NCBI GenBank assembly: GCA_028279375.1
Contig: JANQNW010000018.1
Coordinates: 1-64,000, forward strand
Direction: 5' to 3'
DNA from: Phycisphaerales bacterium
GTDB lineage: Bacteria; Planctomycetota; Phycisphaerae; Phycisphaerales; UBA1924
DNA length: 64,000 nt
Shown here: positions 24,550 to 32,597 of the stretch, one piece after another
Layout of the letters: each line of letters begins with the position of its first letter
Position numbering within the stretch: position 1 is the first letter of the stretch
Notes under the pieces: model-generated
The model's database searches: none
What the model was told of the DNA's origin: nothing
Seen by the model: the letters and a program-made list of their open reading frames with translations, nothing else
Position numbers and translations under genes: made by a program

Positions 24550-26568
24550 TCAGCCAGCGGCGTGCTCAGGCTCGTCCTGCCTCGTGTCGATGTGTCGTCC
24601 CTCGAAGCCGTCGCCCGGGAACTGCTTGATCGCCTCCTGATCAAGCTTGCGTCCTGTGCCAAGCGCCACCGGCGACTTCTCGGGAATCGCAAACCAGTCG
24701 TTGGGTAGTGTGTCGTTGAAAGCGAGCGCTGCCACTGCGCTTGTGCGCATGCTCTCGTCGGCGTGGTCCGTCAGACTTGCGAAGCACTGGCGCGCCTCGA
24801 GATCAGCGAGGTCGAGGAAGTGAAGCGCCGCGGCGCGATCGCGCTCGAACTCCGGTCCATCTTCCCCGGAGCGAATCTGCCGGTCGAGTTTCGAGAGCAC
24901 GCAGGCCGACGCATGCAGCCACATCGCCGCATCCGCGAGTCTCGCCTGGATCGTCTGCCGATCCAGGATCTTCTCCTCGTGCACCTTGCTCGCCATCTTG
25001 AACTGGTGGGACAACTCTCGCGCGAGGGAGCAGAAGCGCTCAGACTGATGCTCCAGCGACCCATGGACCTTTGTTACACGCGGCAGCGGCTTGCGCAAAC
25101 CAAGGAACAGCTCCGCGCCGAGCGGGATCGCACGGCTCATGACGACGCGGTTGAACATGCCCTTCGAAATCCGGGCCAGGTTTTCGCCGACGGTCTGGTC
25201 CTTATCCCAGCCGACGGCGTCCTGCACGGAGAGCATCTGCTCTGCGAGTTGCTTGCCGCCGTAAGCGAAGATGAATGACTGCATGACCTCGTTGGCGCCT
25301 TCAACGATGATGTTGATGCGGCTGTCGCGGAACGCGCGTTCGACCTCGTTCTCGGTCATGTAGGACTCGCCGCCCATGATCTGGACGGCGTCGTTGATGA
25401 CGCGCCAGCCCATTTCAGAGCAGAAAACCTTGCAGGTGGCGGTCTCGACCATGATGTCGCCGTCATTGCGATCGAGCATGCCGGTCGTCATGTAAAGCAT
25501 GGCGTCCATGGCATACGTGAGCGCCGACATGTGCGCTATGCGCTGGCGGACAAGATCGAACGCCGAGATTGGGCGTCCGAACTGGTATCGAGTCTGCGAC
25601 CACTTGATCGCCTGATCCATGCAGCGTTCGGCGGATCCGACCATGCCTGCGGAGAGCGTGCACCGGCCATAGTTCAGGCACGTGAGCGCGACCTTCAGAC
25701 CCTTGCCCTCTTTGTGCATTAGATTGAACTTCGGGACCTTGACGTCCTTGAAGCGAATGCGCGCCTGCCAGGTGCCGCGAATGCCGCACTTGCTGCGGTT
25801 CTTCTGATAGATCTCCACGCCCTCGAGATCCGGCGTGCAGACCAGCGCCGTGACGCCGATCTCCTTGTCCTCGCCGGTCTCCGGATCCTTACGGAACTGG
25901 CGGGCCATTACGGTGAAGAGGCCGCTGATGGCGCCGGAGGTCGCCCACTTCTTCTCGCCGTTGAGGAGGTAGTGCTCGCCGTCGTCGCTGAGGCGACAGA
26001 TCGTCTCCTGACCGCCCGCGTCGCAGCCGACATTCGGCTCCGAGAGGCAGAAGGCAGAGACCCAGTCCTTGGCGAGGTGGGGAAGCCAGACCTTTTTCTG
26101 ATCCTCCGTGCCGAAAAGCATGACCGCCTTGCACCCGATCGACTGATGCGCCGAGACGAGAACGGCCGTTGAGCCGCAGCTGGCGCCGATGCGCGAGAGC
26201 ACGCGGTTGTAACTCGTAATGCCGAGACCGAGGCCGCCATACTCGCGCGGAATCGTCATCCCGAGGACACCCATGTCGAAGAGCCGGTCAATGACCCAGC
26301 GCGGGATCTCCTGCTCCTGGTCGATCTGAATCGCGGGATGGTCGTTGCGGAGATACTCGTCGAGTTCTGCGAGAAGTTGGTCACAGCGCGCGGTCTCTTC
26401 GGCGTCGCTCACCGGGTACGGAAAAACGAGGTCTTCGCGCACGTTTCCCCAGAAGAGATTCTTGATGAACCCCATCTCGGTCGGCTCGGGACCGAGCATC
26501 TTCTCGGCGTCCGCGATGAGCTTCCGATCCGCTTCTGATATCCCCTTGAGATTCTTCAGATCTGCCAT
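24550..26568 (-). CDS. Acyl-CoA dehydrogenase, very-long-chain (VLCAD/ACAD9-like) type
   Basis: ATG 26568 (MADLKNLKGISEADRKL) has AGGA upstream and gives 672 residues, about 280 more than ordinary acyl-CoA dehydrogenases. The core has FCLSEPNVGCDAGG and KKWATSGAISGLF (FAD-binding), RYQFGRPISAFDLVRQRIA, and IIVEGANEVMQSF, which places the catalytic Glu as in MCAD/VLCAD. The position used by isovaleryl-CoA dehydrogenase (helix G) reads LNYGRCTL, without Glu. A helical C-terminal domain of about 180 residues follows, as in VLCAD. The cluster context calls for an isovaleryl-CoA dehydrogenase, yet the active site points to a long-chain or broad enzyme. Confidence 0.85.
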   Translation of the reverse strand: MADLKNLKGISEADRKLIADAEKMLGPEPTEMGFIKNLFWGNVREDLVFPYPVSDAEETARCDQLLAELDEYLRNDHPAIQIDQEQEIPRWVIDRLFDMGVLGMTIPREYGGLGLGITSYNRVLSRIGASCGSTAVLVSAHQSIGCKAVMLFGTEDQKKVWLPHLAKDWVSAFCLSEPNVGCDAGGQETICRLSDDGEHYLLNGEKKWATSGAISGLFTVMARQFRKDPETGEDKEIGVTALVCTPDLEGVEIYQKNRSKCGIRGTWQARIRFKDVKVPKFNLMHKEGKGLKVALTCLNYGRCTLSAGMVGSAERCMDQAIKWSQTRYQFGRPISAFDLVRQRIAHMSALTYAMDAMLYMTTGMLDRNDGDIMVETATCKVFCSEMGWRVINDAVQIMGGESYMTENEVERAFRDSRINIIVEGANEVMQSFIFAYGGKQLAEQMLSVQDAVGWDKDQTVGENLARISKGMFNRVVMSRAIPLGAELFLGLRKPLPRVTKVHGSLEHQSERFCSLARELSHQFKMASKVHEEKILDRQTIQARLADAAMWLHASACVLSKLDRQIRSGEDGPEFERDRAAALHFLDLADLEARQCFASLTDHADESMRTSAVAALAFNDTLPNDWFAIPEKSPVALGTGRKLDQEAIKQFPGDGFEGRHIDTRQDEPEHAAG

Positions 26569-26642
26569 AGTCGGTCCTGGAGGATTTCCTTCGGTCTCTT
26601 GGTGGCCAGCGATCCTTCGCTCAGCCACGAACTACATTCTTG

Positions 26643-27527
26643 TTATGACTTCGATGCGCTCTTCGAAAGAAACGCCTGCACTCTGCTGCGCCCTTCTTCG
26701 CTGTTCCGGAGTCTGATCAAACAGCGGCGTTCGCAATCGAGCGCGGCCTGCCAACCGTCAGTGAGTCCGGCGTCAATGCACTCGACGACCGCGCTCGCGG
26801 CGTCAGTGTTCGCAAGCGTCGAACGGACGGATTCAAGGCTGCTCGACACCCGTTCGCTCGCTGCAGCCTGCGAGACATGAAACGGCTCGCCCGGCTGCGA
26901 TCGCGATGGCTTCGCCTGCCGCGCGAGGTCTCTCGCGGCGGTCATCAGATCCTCGCTCGTGTCGTAGAGGCCCTCGAAGAGCCCTGACTTGAGCGCATCG
27001 TCCGCGGTGAATGTCCTGCCTGAGCTTGTCAGTGAAATCGCCTGCGCAGGATCGATCCGCGCCGGGAGCAGGTTCGTTCCACCCCACCCGGGGCAGATGG
27101 CGAGGCCGCATTCTGGAAGCCCGACCTGGTAGGGCCGTTCGTCGGGGCCGGGTCGAAGCCCCAGGAGGTGGTCGCAGTGCATCGCGATCTCAAGACCGCC
27201 GCCGAGGGCGGCGCCGTCGATCGCGGCGACACTCGTGCAGGGAAGGGCAGAGATGCGTCCGAAGACGCGCTGGCCGAATGCCAGGTACTCGTCGAGTTGG
27301 TCGTCCGTGAGGCCGTCGATTTCGGCGAGGTCAGCCCCGGCGACGAAGACGCGCGTTTCACTCGCGAGAACGAGACCGCCAATGTCATCGCCGATGTCGT
27401 CGAGTGTGGCGTCGAGGCGACGCAGGAGTTCCCAGTCCAGCACGATGACCTTGCGATCCGGCTGCTCGAGCCGAATTGTCACCACCCCGTGGTCGTCGCG
27501 CTCGTATGGCAGTCGCCGGTGTTCCAT
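26643..27527 (-). CDS. Enoyl-CoA hydratase/isomerase family protein (crotonase 1)
   Basis: ATG 27527 has GGAG five bases upstream and gives 294 residues; the frame opens earlier, but that part is intergenic in character. The crotonase fold is clear: oxyanion-hole segment VFVAGADLAEIDGL, then AALGGGLEIAMHCDHLLG and GLPECGLAICPGWGGTNLL. Both catalytic glutamates (GLEIAM and LPECGL) are kept, so hydration of enoyl-CoA is expected. The pattern is similar to the hydratase half of FadB/FadJ but no dehydrogenase domain follows. It is 74 bp upstream of the acyl-CoA dehydrogenase. Confidence 0.85.
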   Translation of the reverse strand: MEHRRLPYERDDHGVVTIRLEQPDRKVIVLDWELLRRLDATLDDIGDDIGGLVLASETRVFVAGADLAEIDGLTDDQLDEYLAFGQRVFGRISALPCTSVAAIDGAALGGGLEIAMHCDHLLGLRPGPDERPYQVGLPECGLAICPGWGGTNLLPARIDPAQAISLTSSGRTFTADDALKSGLFEGLYDTSEDLMTAARDLARQAKPSRSQPGEPFHVSQAAASERVSSSLESVRSTLANTDAASAVVECIDAGLTDGWQAALDCERRCLIRLRNSEEGRSRVQAFLSKSASKS

Positions 27528-27618
27528 ACCTGCTCCAAGCCGAAACCGCGCCAGCGGTCGGGAGGGTCTGATCACGTGTCCGAGGTGGGATCGGACTGGG
27601 CAGCTTCGTGGCTTCCGG

Positions 27619-27630
27619 GGCTTCGAAGCC
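27619..27630. repeat. 12-bp palindrome in the crotonase 1 leader
   Basis: GGCTTCGAAGCC lies in the 228-bp gap between crotonase 2 and crotonase 1, about 90 bases upstream of the crotonase 1 start. The surrounding gap contains no open frame with coding character and no recognised RNA gene. The palindrome could be an operator or an mRNA hairpin; no regulator is identified. Confidence 0.3.
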
Positions 27631-27755
27631 GGGGTTCCCACCGGAGGGCCTCAGGGTGTGAATCCTGGGGGGCCGCTCCGGGTCTCAGTATAGGGACTTC
27701 GGACGCTTCCTGCGGGGCGCCCTAGCACGCCAGCGGTGGTCCGAGAACGGCCTTC

Positions 27756-28505
27756 CTACGATCCCTGATAGAGCTTCCGAAGGCTCTCCTGTGCCTCCGG
27801 ACCGGAGGCGACATCCGCTGAGATCACCGCGCCTTTTCGGACCTTCTCGACCAGATCCGCGGGCTGCAGTTCATTCAGCCAGGCGCGCGTCGCCTGCAGT
27901 GCGATGGGACCAGCGGCGACAAGTCGCTCGACCATGTCCCCCGTTGCGTCTTCGAGGTCATCCACGCTCTCGACAAGTCTCGTGATCAGCCCGAGTTCGT
28001 GAGCACGGCGCCCGCTCATCACGCCGCCCTGGAGCAGAATCTGGCGCGCCCGTCCGGCGCCCGTTCGCAGGATGAGCCAGGGCGCGACAACAGCTGGACA
28101 GACTCCCAGATCGACCTCCGGGTACCCGATCTTCGCGTCCTCATGGGTGATCGAGAAATCGCACACGCACATGAGGCCGCATCCGCCGCCGATGGCTGCT
28201 CGATTGACTGTCGCGATCGTTGCGCAGGGCAGATCGCGCATCTTGATCGTGAGTTCGGCGATGGATGTGAGCAGGCGACGCGGATTGTCCGGATCCTCCA
28301 GAAGCTCCTTGAGGTCCATGCCGGCACAGAATGCGCGGCCGGCGCCCATCACGACGCAGACGTTGATGTCGTCGCGACCGGAGAGCTCGTCCACGCATGC
28401 ATGAAGCGCGTCGAGGAGCTCGATGCACATCGCGTTGCGAGAGTCCGGTCGATTGAGTGTCAGCCTCGCAAGTCTGCCTGCAGTCTGAAGTGTCGCAAGA
28501 TCCAT
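27756..28505 (-). CDS. liuC: Crotonase family, methylglutaconyl-CoA hydratase-like (crotonase 2)
   Basis: A 249-residue crotonase starting at ATG 28505 with GAGAGGA upstream. AFCAGMDLKELLEDPDNPRR forms the oxyanion-hole loop. The active-site strand reads AIGGGCGLMCVCDFSITHED and then KIGYPEVDLGVCPAVVAP: the second catalytic Glu (YPEVDLG) is present, while the first position is Gly. The ...EVxLGxxPAVxxP pattern is typical of bacterial LiuC-type 3-methylglutaconyl-CoA hydratases of leucine degradation. It lies six bases after crotonase 3 and is in the same operon as HMG-CoA lyase, which consumes its product. Confidence 0.75.
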   Translation of the reverse strand: MDLATLQTAGRLARLTLNRPDSRNAMCIELLDALHACVDELSGRDDINVCVVMGAGRAFCAGMDLKELLEDPDNPRRLLTSIAELTIKMRDLPCATIATVNRAAIGGGCGLMCVCDFSITHEDAKIGYPEVDLGVCPAVVAPWLILRTGAGRARQILLQGGVMSGRRAHELGLITRLVESVDDLEDATGDMVERLVAAGPIALQATRAWLNELQPADLVEKVRKGAVISADVASGPEAQESLRKLYQGS

Positions 28506-28511
28506 CACCGG

Positions 28512-29267
28512 TCATCCTCTCCAGACACTCTCGAGCATTGTGCGTTGTTCATCGCCAGATGTAATCGCGAGCGAGGCGTTGAGCGCCCCGTCGAGCTGCG
28601 CCGCGTTCTCGGAGCCATCGAGTTCGTTGAGCCATCGTTTCGTCGCGGCGAGCGCGTGACGCTGCTTGCTCGCCAGGTCGGTCGCGAGTTCAAGGGCTCT
28701 CGGCAGCACCGCATCGGGCTTCGCGAGGCACTCGCTCGCGAGTCCGATCCTGAGAGCCTCCTCGCCATCGATCAGCGCAGGATCGAGGAGACGCTCACGG
28801 CAGTGGGCATGGCCGATCGCCGGTTGCAGGAGCGTAGAACTCACCGCTGGGCTGACACCGATCCGGACGACTGGATACCCCAGACGGGCGTCCCGATTCG
28901 TGATGACGAAGTCGGCCCCGCAAAGCAGCGCGCAGCCGCCAGCGATCGCGCCGCCTTGGGCCGCGGCGACGACAGGGATCGGCAGATGTCGCAGGGCGCG
29001 CGCAGTCTCGCTCAAGCGGGTCAGCAGGGCCGGAAGAATCAGAGGATCTTCCTGGCAAAGTGAGAGATCAAACCCCGCGCAAAAGACGTCGCCGACGCCT
29101 CCGAGCACGAGCGCGCCGGGATGATCTTCCTCCGCGTGCACGTGGTCGGCGCAGGCGCGAATGTTCTCGAGCATGTCCGGCGTGAGCGCATTGCGTTTCT
29201 CGTGCCTGTCCAGCAGCACGACCGCGACACGTCCGTCCGGAGTCTCGTGATGTTCAAGTCGAACCAT
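28512..29267 (-). CDS. Crotonase-fold protein lacking both catalytic glutamates (crotonase 3)
   Basis: A 251-residue paralog of the gene that follows it (27756-28505). The fold is intact: DVFCAGFDLSLCQEDPLI, AIAGGCALLCGADFVITNRD and RLGYPVVRIGVSPAVSST. At the two positions where hydratases carry Glu it has Ala (GGCALL) and Val (GYPVVRIG, compared with GYPEVDLG in the neighbour). It may be a non-catalytic partner, a crotonase with a different chemistry, or an enzyme drifting after duplication. It follows HMG-CoA lyase by nine bases. Confidence 0.75.
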   Translation of the reverse strand: MVRLEHHETPDGRVAVVLLDRHEKRNALTPDMLENIRACADHVHAEEDHPGALVLGGVGDVFCAGFDLSLCQEDPLILPALLTRLSETARALRHLPIPVVAAAQGGAIAGGCALLCGADFVITNRDARLGYPVVRIGVSPAVSSTLLQPAIGHAHCRERLLDPALIDGEEALRIGLASECLAKPDAVLPRALELATDLASKQRHALAATKRWLNELDGSENAAQLDGALNASLAITSGDEQRTMLESVWRG

Positions 29268-29276
29268 GGTCGCCGC

Positions 29277-30203
29277 TTACGATACCTGCTGCGCTCGCGC
29301 CCGTGCGACGATGGAGGCGGCGTATTCAGAGGCCGTGCGAAGTTTGTCGATGTCGACGCCGCACGCGAATCCCTCCGATCGCAGCGTCTCCACGAGTATG
29401 CTCGTTGCGATGTTCCCAGGTGCGGGATTCTCCGGCGACCCCGCGAAGGGACAGCCACCGAGTCCTGCCGCGGACGAGTCGAATTTCTTCACACCCATCT
29501 GCAATCCGGCTCGGACGCACTCTGCGGCGCGACCATGCGTGTCGTGAAGATGGAGCACGAGGCGCTGTGACCGCACCGATTCGTCGAACTCGCTGAGCAG
29601 GGCGATGATGTCAGCAGGGGCCCCGACTCCGATGGTGTCGCCGAGGTCGATCTCAATCAGCCCGCGGTCGATCGACTCCTGGGGCGCCAGGCTCATCAGG
29701 TCGTCGGCGACTTCGCGCACCCGACGCGGCTCAATGTCGCCCTCGTAGGGGCATGCGATGACGCATGAGATGTACAGTCGCACAGGGATGCCCTGCGCGA
29801 GCGCGTCCGGCACGAACTCCCTGAATCGCTCGATCGAGTCTTCGATCGAGGCGTTTGTGTTCTTCTGGCTGAAGGACTCGGATGCTGCGGTGAAGACAGC
29901 GAGTTTGAGCCAGGCGCCCCGATCAACGAATGACTGGAATCGGTCGAATCCGCGTTTGTTCGGCACGAGCACCGAGTATCGAGGTGGCTGCTTTCGACCC
30001 ATGATCGCCTCGACGACGGCCTCGGCGTCCGCAAGTTGCGGGACCCACTTCGGAGAGACGAAGCTCGTCGCCTCGATCTCATCCACAGCGCAGTCGGCGA
30101 GCATCCCAATGAGCCTGAGTTTGTCATCCGTGGGAATAACGCCGGCCTCATTCTGAAGGCCGTCGCGCGGGGCGACTTCCGTGATGATCACGCGTGCGCT
30201 CAT
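29277..30203 (-). CDS. liuE: Hydroxymethylglutaryl-CoA lyase
   Basis: A 308-residue TIM-barrel lyase that splits HMG-CoA into acetoacetate and acetyl-CoA, the last step of leucine degradation. The N-terminal metal/substrate motif ITEVAPRDGLQNEAG and the diagnostic C-terminal loop GLGGCPFAGSPENPAPGNIA with the catalytic cysteine are both present; the metal-binding HLHDTHGRA lies between. The length matches bacterial enzymes (about 300). It starts the group lyase, crotonase 3 and crotonase 2, whose genes are 6-9 bp apart. It is divergent from the zinc-ribbon gene, with a 165-bp shared upstream region. Confidence 0.93.
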   Translation of the reverse strand: MSARVIITEVAPRDGLQNEAGVIPTDDKLRLIGMLADCAVDEIEATSFVSPKWVPQLADAEAVVEAIMGRKQPPRYSVLVPNKRGFDRFQSFVDRGAWLKLAVFTAASESFSQKNTNASIEDSIERFREFVPDALAQGIPVRLYISCVIACPYEGDIEPRRVREVADDLMSLAPQESIDRGLIEIDLGDTIGVGAPADIIALLSEFDESVRSQRLVLHLHDTHGRAAECVRAGLQMGVKKFDSSAAGLGGCPFAGSPENPAPGNIATSILVETLRSEGFACGVDIDKLRTASEYAASIVARARAQQVS

Positions 30204-30368
30204 GCGGCGACATGGTAGAGGACAGAGAACCCTCGCATGCCGCCGCCGGATGATGGCGGATGCGCCGACTGCGCCGGTCCGAGAAGTCGTGGTCCGGGAG
30301 GATCACCGGAGTCCCTCATCGGACCGGCCGATCCTCTGGCGTCCGACGAACCAGATTGAGGTGTCGCC

Positions 30369-30881
30369 ATGCGGTGTCCTGAATGTCAGGCTGAACTGTC
30401 CGAGGAGCGTTACGAGGGCATGCGCATATTCGCATGCCGCTCCTGCGGTGGCGAGTTCGTCGGCGCTGAGGAGCTCATGCGCATTATCGAGACGCGCGAA
30501 GAGCGGTTCGACCCCCAGCTGCTCGAGGAGTTGGCGGATCGTGAGCCGGTGTATGGCGTCCCATCAGACTCCGTCGATCGGCAGGTGATCTGCCCGGCCT
30601 GTGAGAATCCGATGGGAGTTGTGAACTACGCTGGCGACAGCGAGGTGCTCGTCGACAAGTGCGGCGCGTGCGGCGGTGTCTGGCTCGACCACGAGGAGCT
30701 CGAGAAGGTCCAGATCCTGATGGAGAAGTGGCAGGACGCCGCGCCGGCGAAGATCCAGGAAATCGCGGGCGAACTCGAAGAAGCGCGTCGCCTCGCGGCG
30801 CAGCAGACGCAGCGGGCTTTTGAAGGTTCGCGATTCAGTTTCGTGAACGCGTTGATCAATCGCGTGCTGGACGCGGCCTGA
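30369..30881 (+). CDS. Zinc-ribbon protein (TFIIB-type zinc finger) with helical C-terminus
   Basis: A 170-residue cytoplasmic protein. Two zinc ribbons are visible: CPECQAELSEERYEGMRIFA followed by CRSCGGEFV, and CPACENPMGVV followed later by CGACGGVWLDHEELEKVQ. This CxxC...CxxCGGxWLDxxEL pattern is that of the zf-TFIIB family of small bacterial proteins. A helical segment rich in Glu/Ala and a short hydrophobic C-terminus follow. It is the only plus-strand gene in the catabolic region, placed between HMG-CoA lyase and the carboxylase gene, and it converges on the latter with five bases between stops. Function unknown. Confidence 0.8.
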   Translation: MRCPECQAELSEERYEGMRIFACRSCGGEFVGAEELMRIIETREERFDPQLLEELADREPVYGVPSDSVDRQVICPACENPMGVVNYAGDSEVLVDKCGACGGVWLDHEELEKVQILMEKWQDAAPAKIQEIAGELEEARRLAAQQTQRAFEGSRFSFVNALINRVLDAA

Positions 30882-30886
30882 TTGCG

Positions 30887-32548
30887 CTAGACCTGAAGAA
30901 CACCCGTCTTGAACTCACGATCCCGCGGCCAGTCGCGCGTCATCGCCAATGCGCGCGTCAGTTCCGTGCGCGTTTCGTGCGGCTGGATGATCCGATCCAG
31001 CCAGCCTCGCGCCGCTCCATGGCGAATGTCCTGCTGTTCGTTGTAGCTCTCCTCGACCGCATCAAGAATCTGCTGATGCGTCTCGGGATCGATCTCTTCG
31101 CCTTTTTTCTTGCGGCTGGCTTCTTCAATCGTCGCGAGGACACCTGTCGCTTGCTTCGCCCCCATGACGGCGCACTTTGCGCTCGGCCACGCGTATGAGA
31201 GGAAGGGGTCGAACGCGCGGCCACACATGGCGTAGTTTCCGGCCCCGTAGCTGCCGCCGATGATCAGTGAAATCTTCGGCACAACACAGTTGCTCATGGC
31301 GTTCACCATCTTGGCCCCGGATCGAATGATGCCTGCCTGCTCGCTGTCGCGACCGACCATGAATCCGGTGGTGTCGTGCACGAAGATGATCGGAAGACGG
31401 CGTTGATTGCAGTCCATAATGAACCGCGCCGTCTTGTCTGCGGCGTCGTCATAGATGACCGCGGGCATGTTGACCGCCGTTGACGGACCGGCCTTGCCGC
31501 CCGGCATTTTCTTTTGCGTCACCTTGCGCTGATTGGCGACGATCGCACAAGGCCAGCCACCGATCCTGGCGTATGCACAGACGAGCGCACGGCCGTAGTC
31601 AGCCTTGTATTCGTTCCATGTTCCGCCATCGACGACCGTTTCGAGCAGTTCCGCCACGTCGTACTGATCGCCGGCGCCGAGGCCGAAGAGGTCGTAGATC
31701 GCGCCTTCCTTCCGCGCGGGCGATATTGATTCAAACGGAGAGTCGCCAGCGCTCTCGACTGCATCCTGCGCTTCCATCAGCGAGCGCAGTCGCTGGATGC
31801 AGGAGTCATCATCCTTCTCGTGGAAATCGATCGTCCCCGAGATTTCCGCATGCATGGAGGCGCCGCCGAGTTCTTCGCTGTCGACATCCTGACCGATCGC
31901 AGCCCTGACGAGCGCAGGGCCGGCCAGGTACAGGCCGCTGCCTTCGGTCATGAGCAATGTGTCGCAAAGGACCGGCAGGTAGCCACCGCCTGCCACGCAG
32001 AATCCCATGATCGCCGCGATCTGGGGAATGCCCTCCGCGCTGATGACCGCGTTGTTCCTGAAGATACGCCCGAAGTCGTCGGTGTCCGGGAAGACATCCT
32101 CCTGCAGCGGAAGGAAGACGCCCGCCGAGTCAACGAGATAAATCAGCGGAAGGCGCGCCATCTGTGCGATCATCTGCGCTCGAATGATCTTCTTGCACGT
32201 CATCGGGAAGAACGCGCCGGCTTTCACGGTCGCGTCATTGGCGATGATCATGGATCTCTTTCCGGAGACCTCGCCCACGCCGGTGACGACGCCAGCGCCC
32301 GGCGCCCCGCCCCGATCCTCGTACATCCCGTAGGCCGCCCACAGACCGAGTTCGACGAATCCGGAGGGATCGTCGACAAGCTTGTCAATCCTCTCGCGCG
32401 CCGTCAGGCGACCCTTCGCGTGTTGACGCTCGACCGCTTTGACGCCACCACCGAGGCGAATCTTCTTCTCGATCTGCTGGTGCGTCTCATTGAGTTCGCG
32501 CAAGGCGTTGATCGTGGCTTCCTTACGAGATGGTGATGTCGTGGTCAT
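30887..32548 (-). CDS. liuB: Acyl-CoA carboxylase carboxyltransferase subunit, methylcrotonyl-CoA type
   Basis: ATG 32548 gives 553 residues. The product is the biotin-independent carboxyltransferase half of a methylcrotonyl-CoA or related carboxylase. Signatures include ARERIDKLVDDPSGFVELGL near the N-terminus, GVVTGVGEVSGKRSMIIAND, AGGGYLPVLCDTLLMTEGSG, and FMVGRDSEQAGIIRSGAKMV with GGSYGAGNYAMCGRAFDP. Length and motifs are closer to MccB/LiuB than to AccD. In this cluster it would carboxylate 3-methylcrotonyl-CoA. The biotin carboxylase/biotin carrier subunit it needs is not in the window. It lies 49 bp after the sensor kinase gene on the same strand. Confidence 0.85.
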   Translation of the reverse strand: MTTTSPSRKEATINALRELNETHQQIEKKIRLGGGVKAVERQHAKGRLTARERIDKLVDDPSGFVELGLWAAYGMYEDRGGAPGAGVVTGVGEVSGKRSMIIANDATVKAGAFFPMTCKKIIRAQMIAQMARLPLIYLVDSAGVFLPLQEDVFPDTDDFGRIFRNNAVISAEGIPQIAAIMGFCVAGGGYLPVLCDTLLMTEGSGLYLAGPALVRAAIGQDVDSEELGGASMHAEISGTIDFHEKDDDSCIQRLRSLMEAQDAVESAGDSPFESISPARKEGAIYDLFGLGAGDQYDVAELLETVVDGGTWNEYKADYGRALVCAYARIGGWPCAIVANQRKVTQKKMPGGKAGPSTAVNMPAVIYDDAADKTARFIMDCNQRRLPIIFVHDTTGFMVGRDSEQAGIIRSGAKMVNAMSNCVVPKISLIIGGSYGAGNYAMCGRAFDPFLSYAWPSAKCAVMGAKQATGVLATIEEASRKKKGEEIDPETHQQILDAVEESYNEQQDIRHGAARGWLDRIIQPHETRTELTRALAMTRDWPRDREFKTGVLQV

Positions 32549-32597
32549 GGGCTCTCGGGTTCTGGGGCGTTGCGAACGAATTTCGGGGAGCAGAAGT

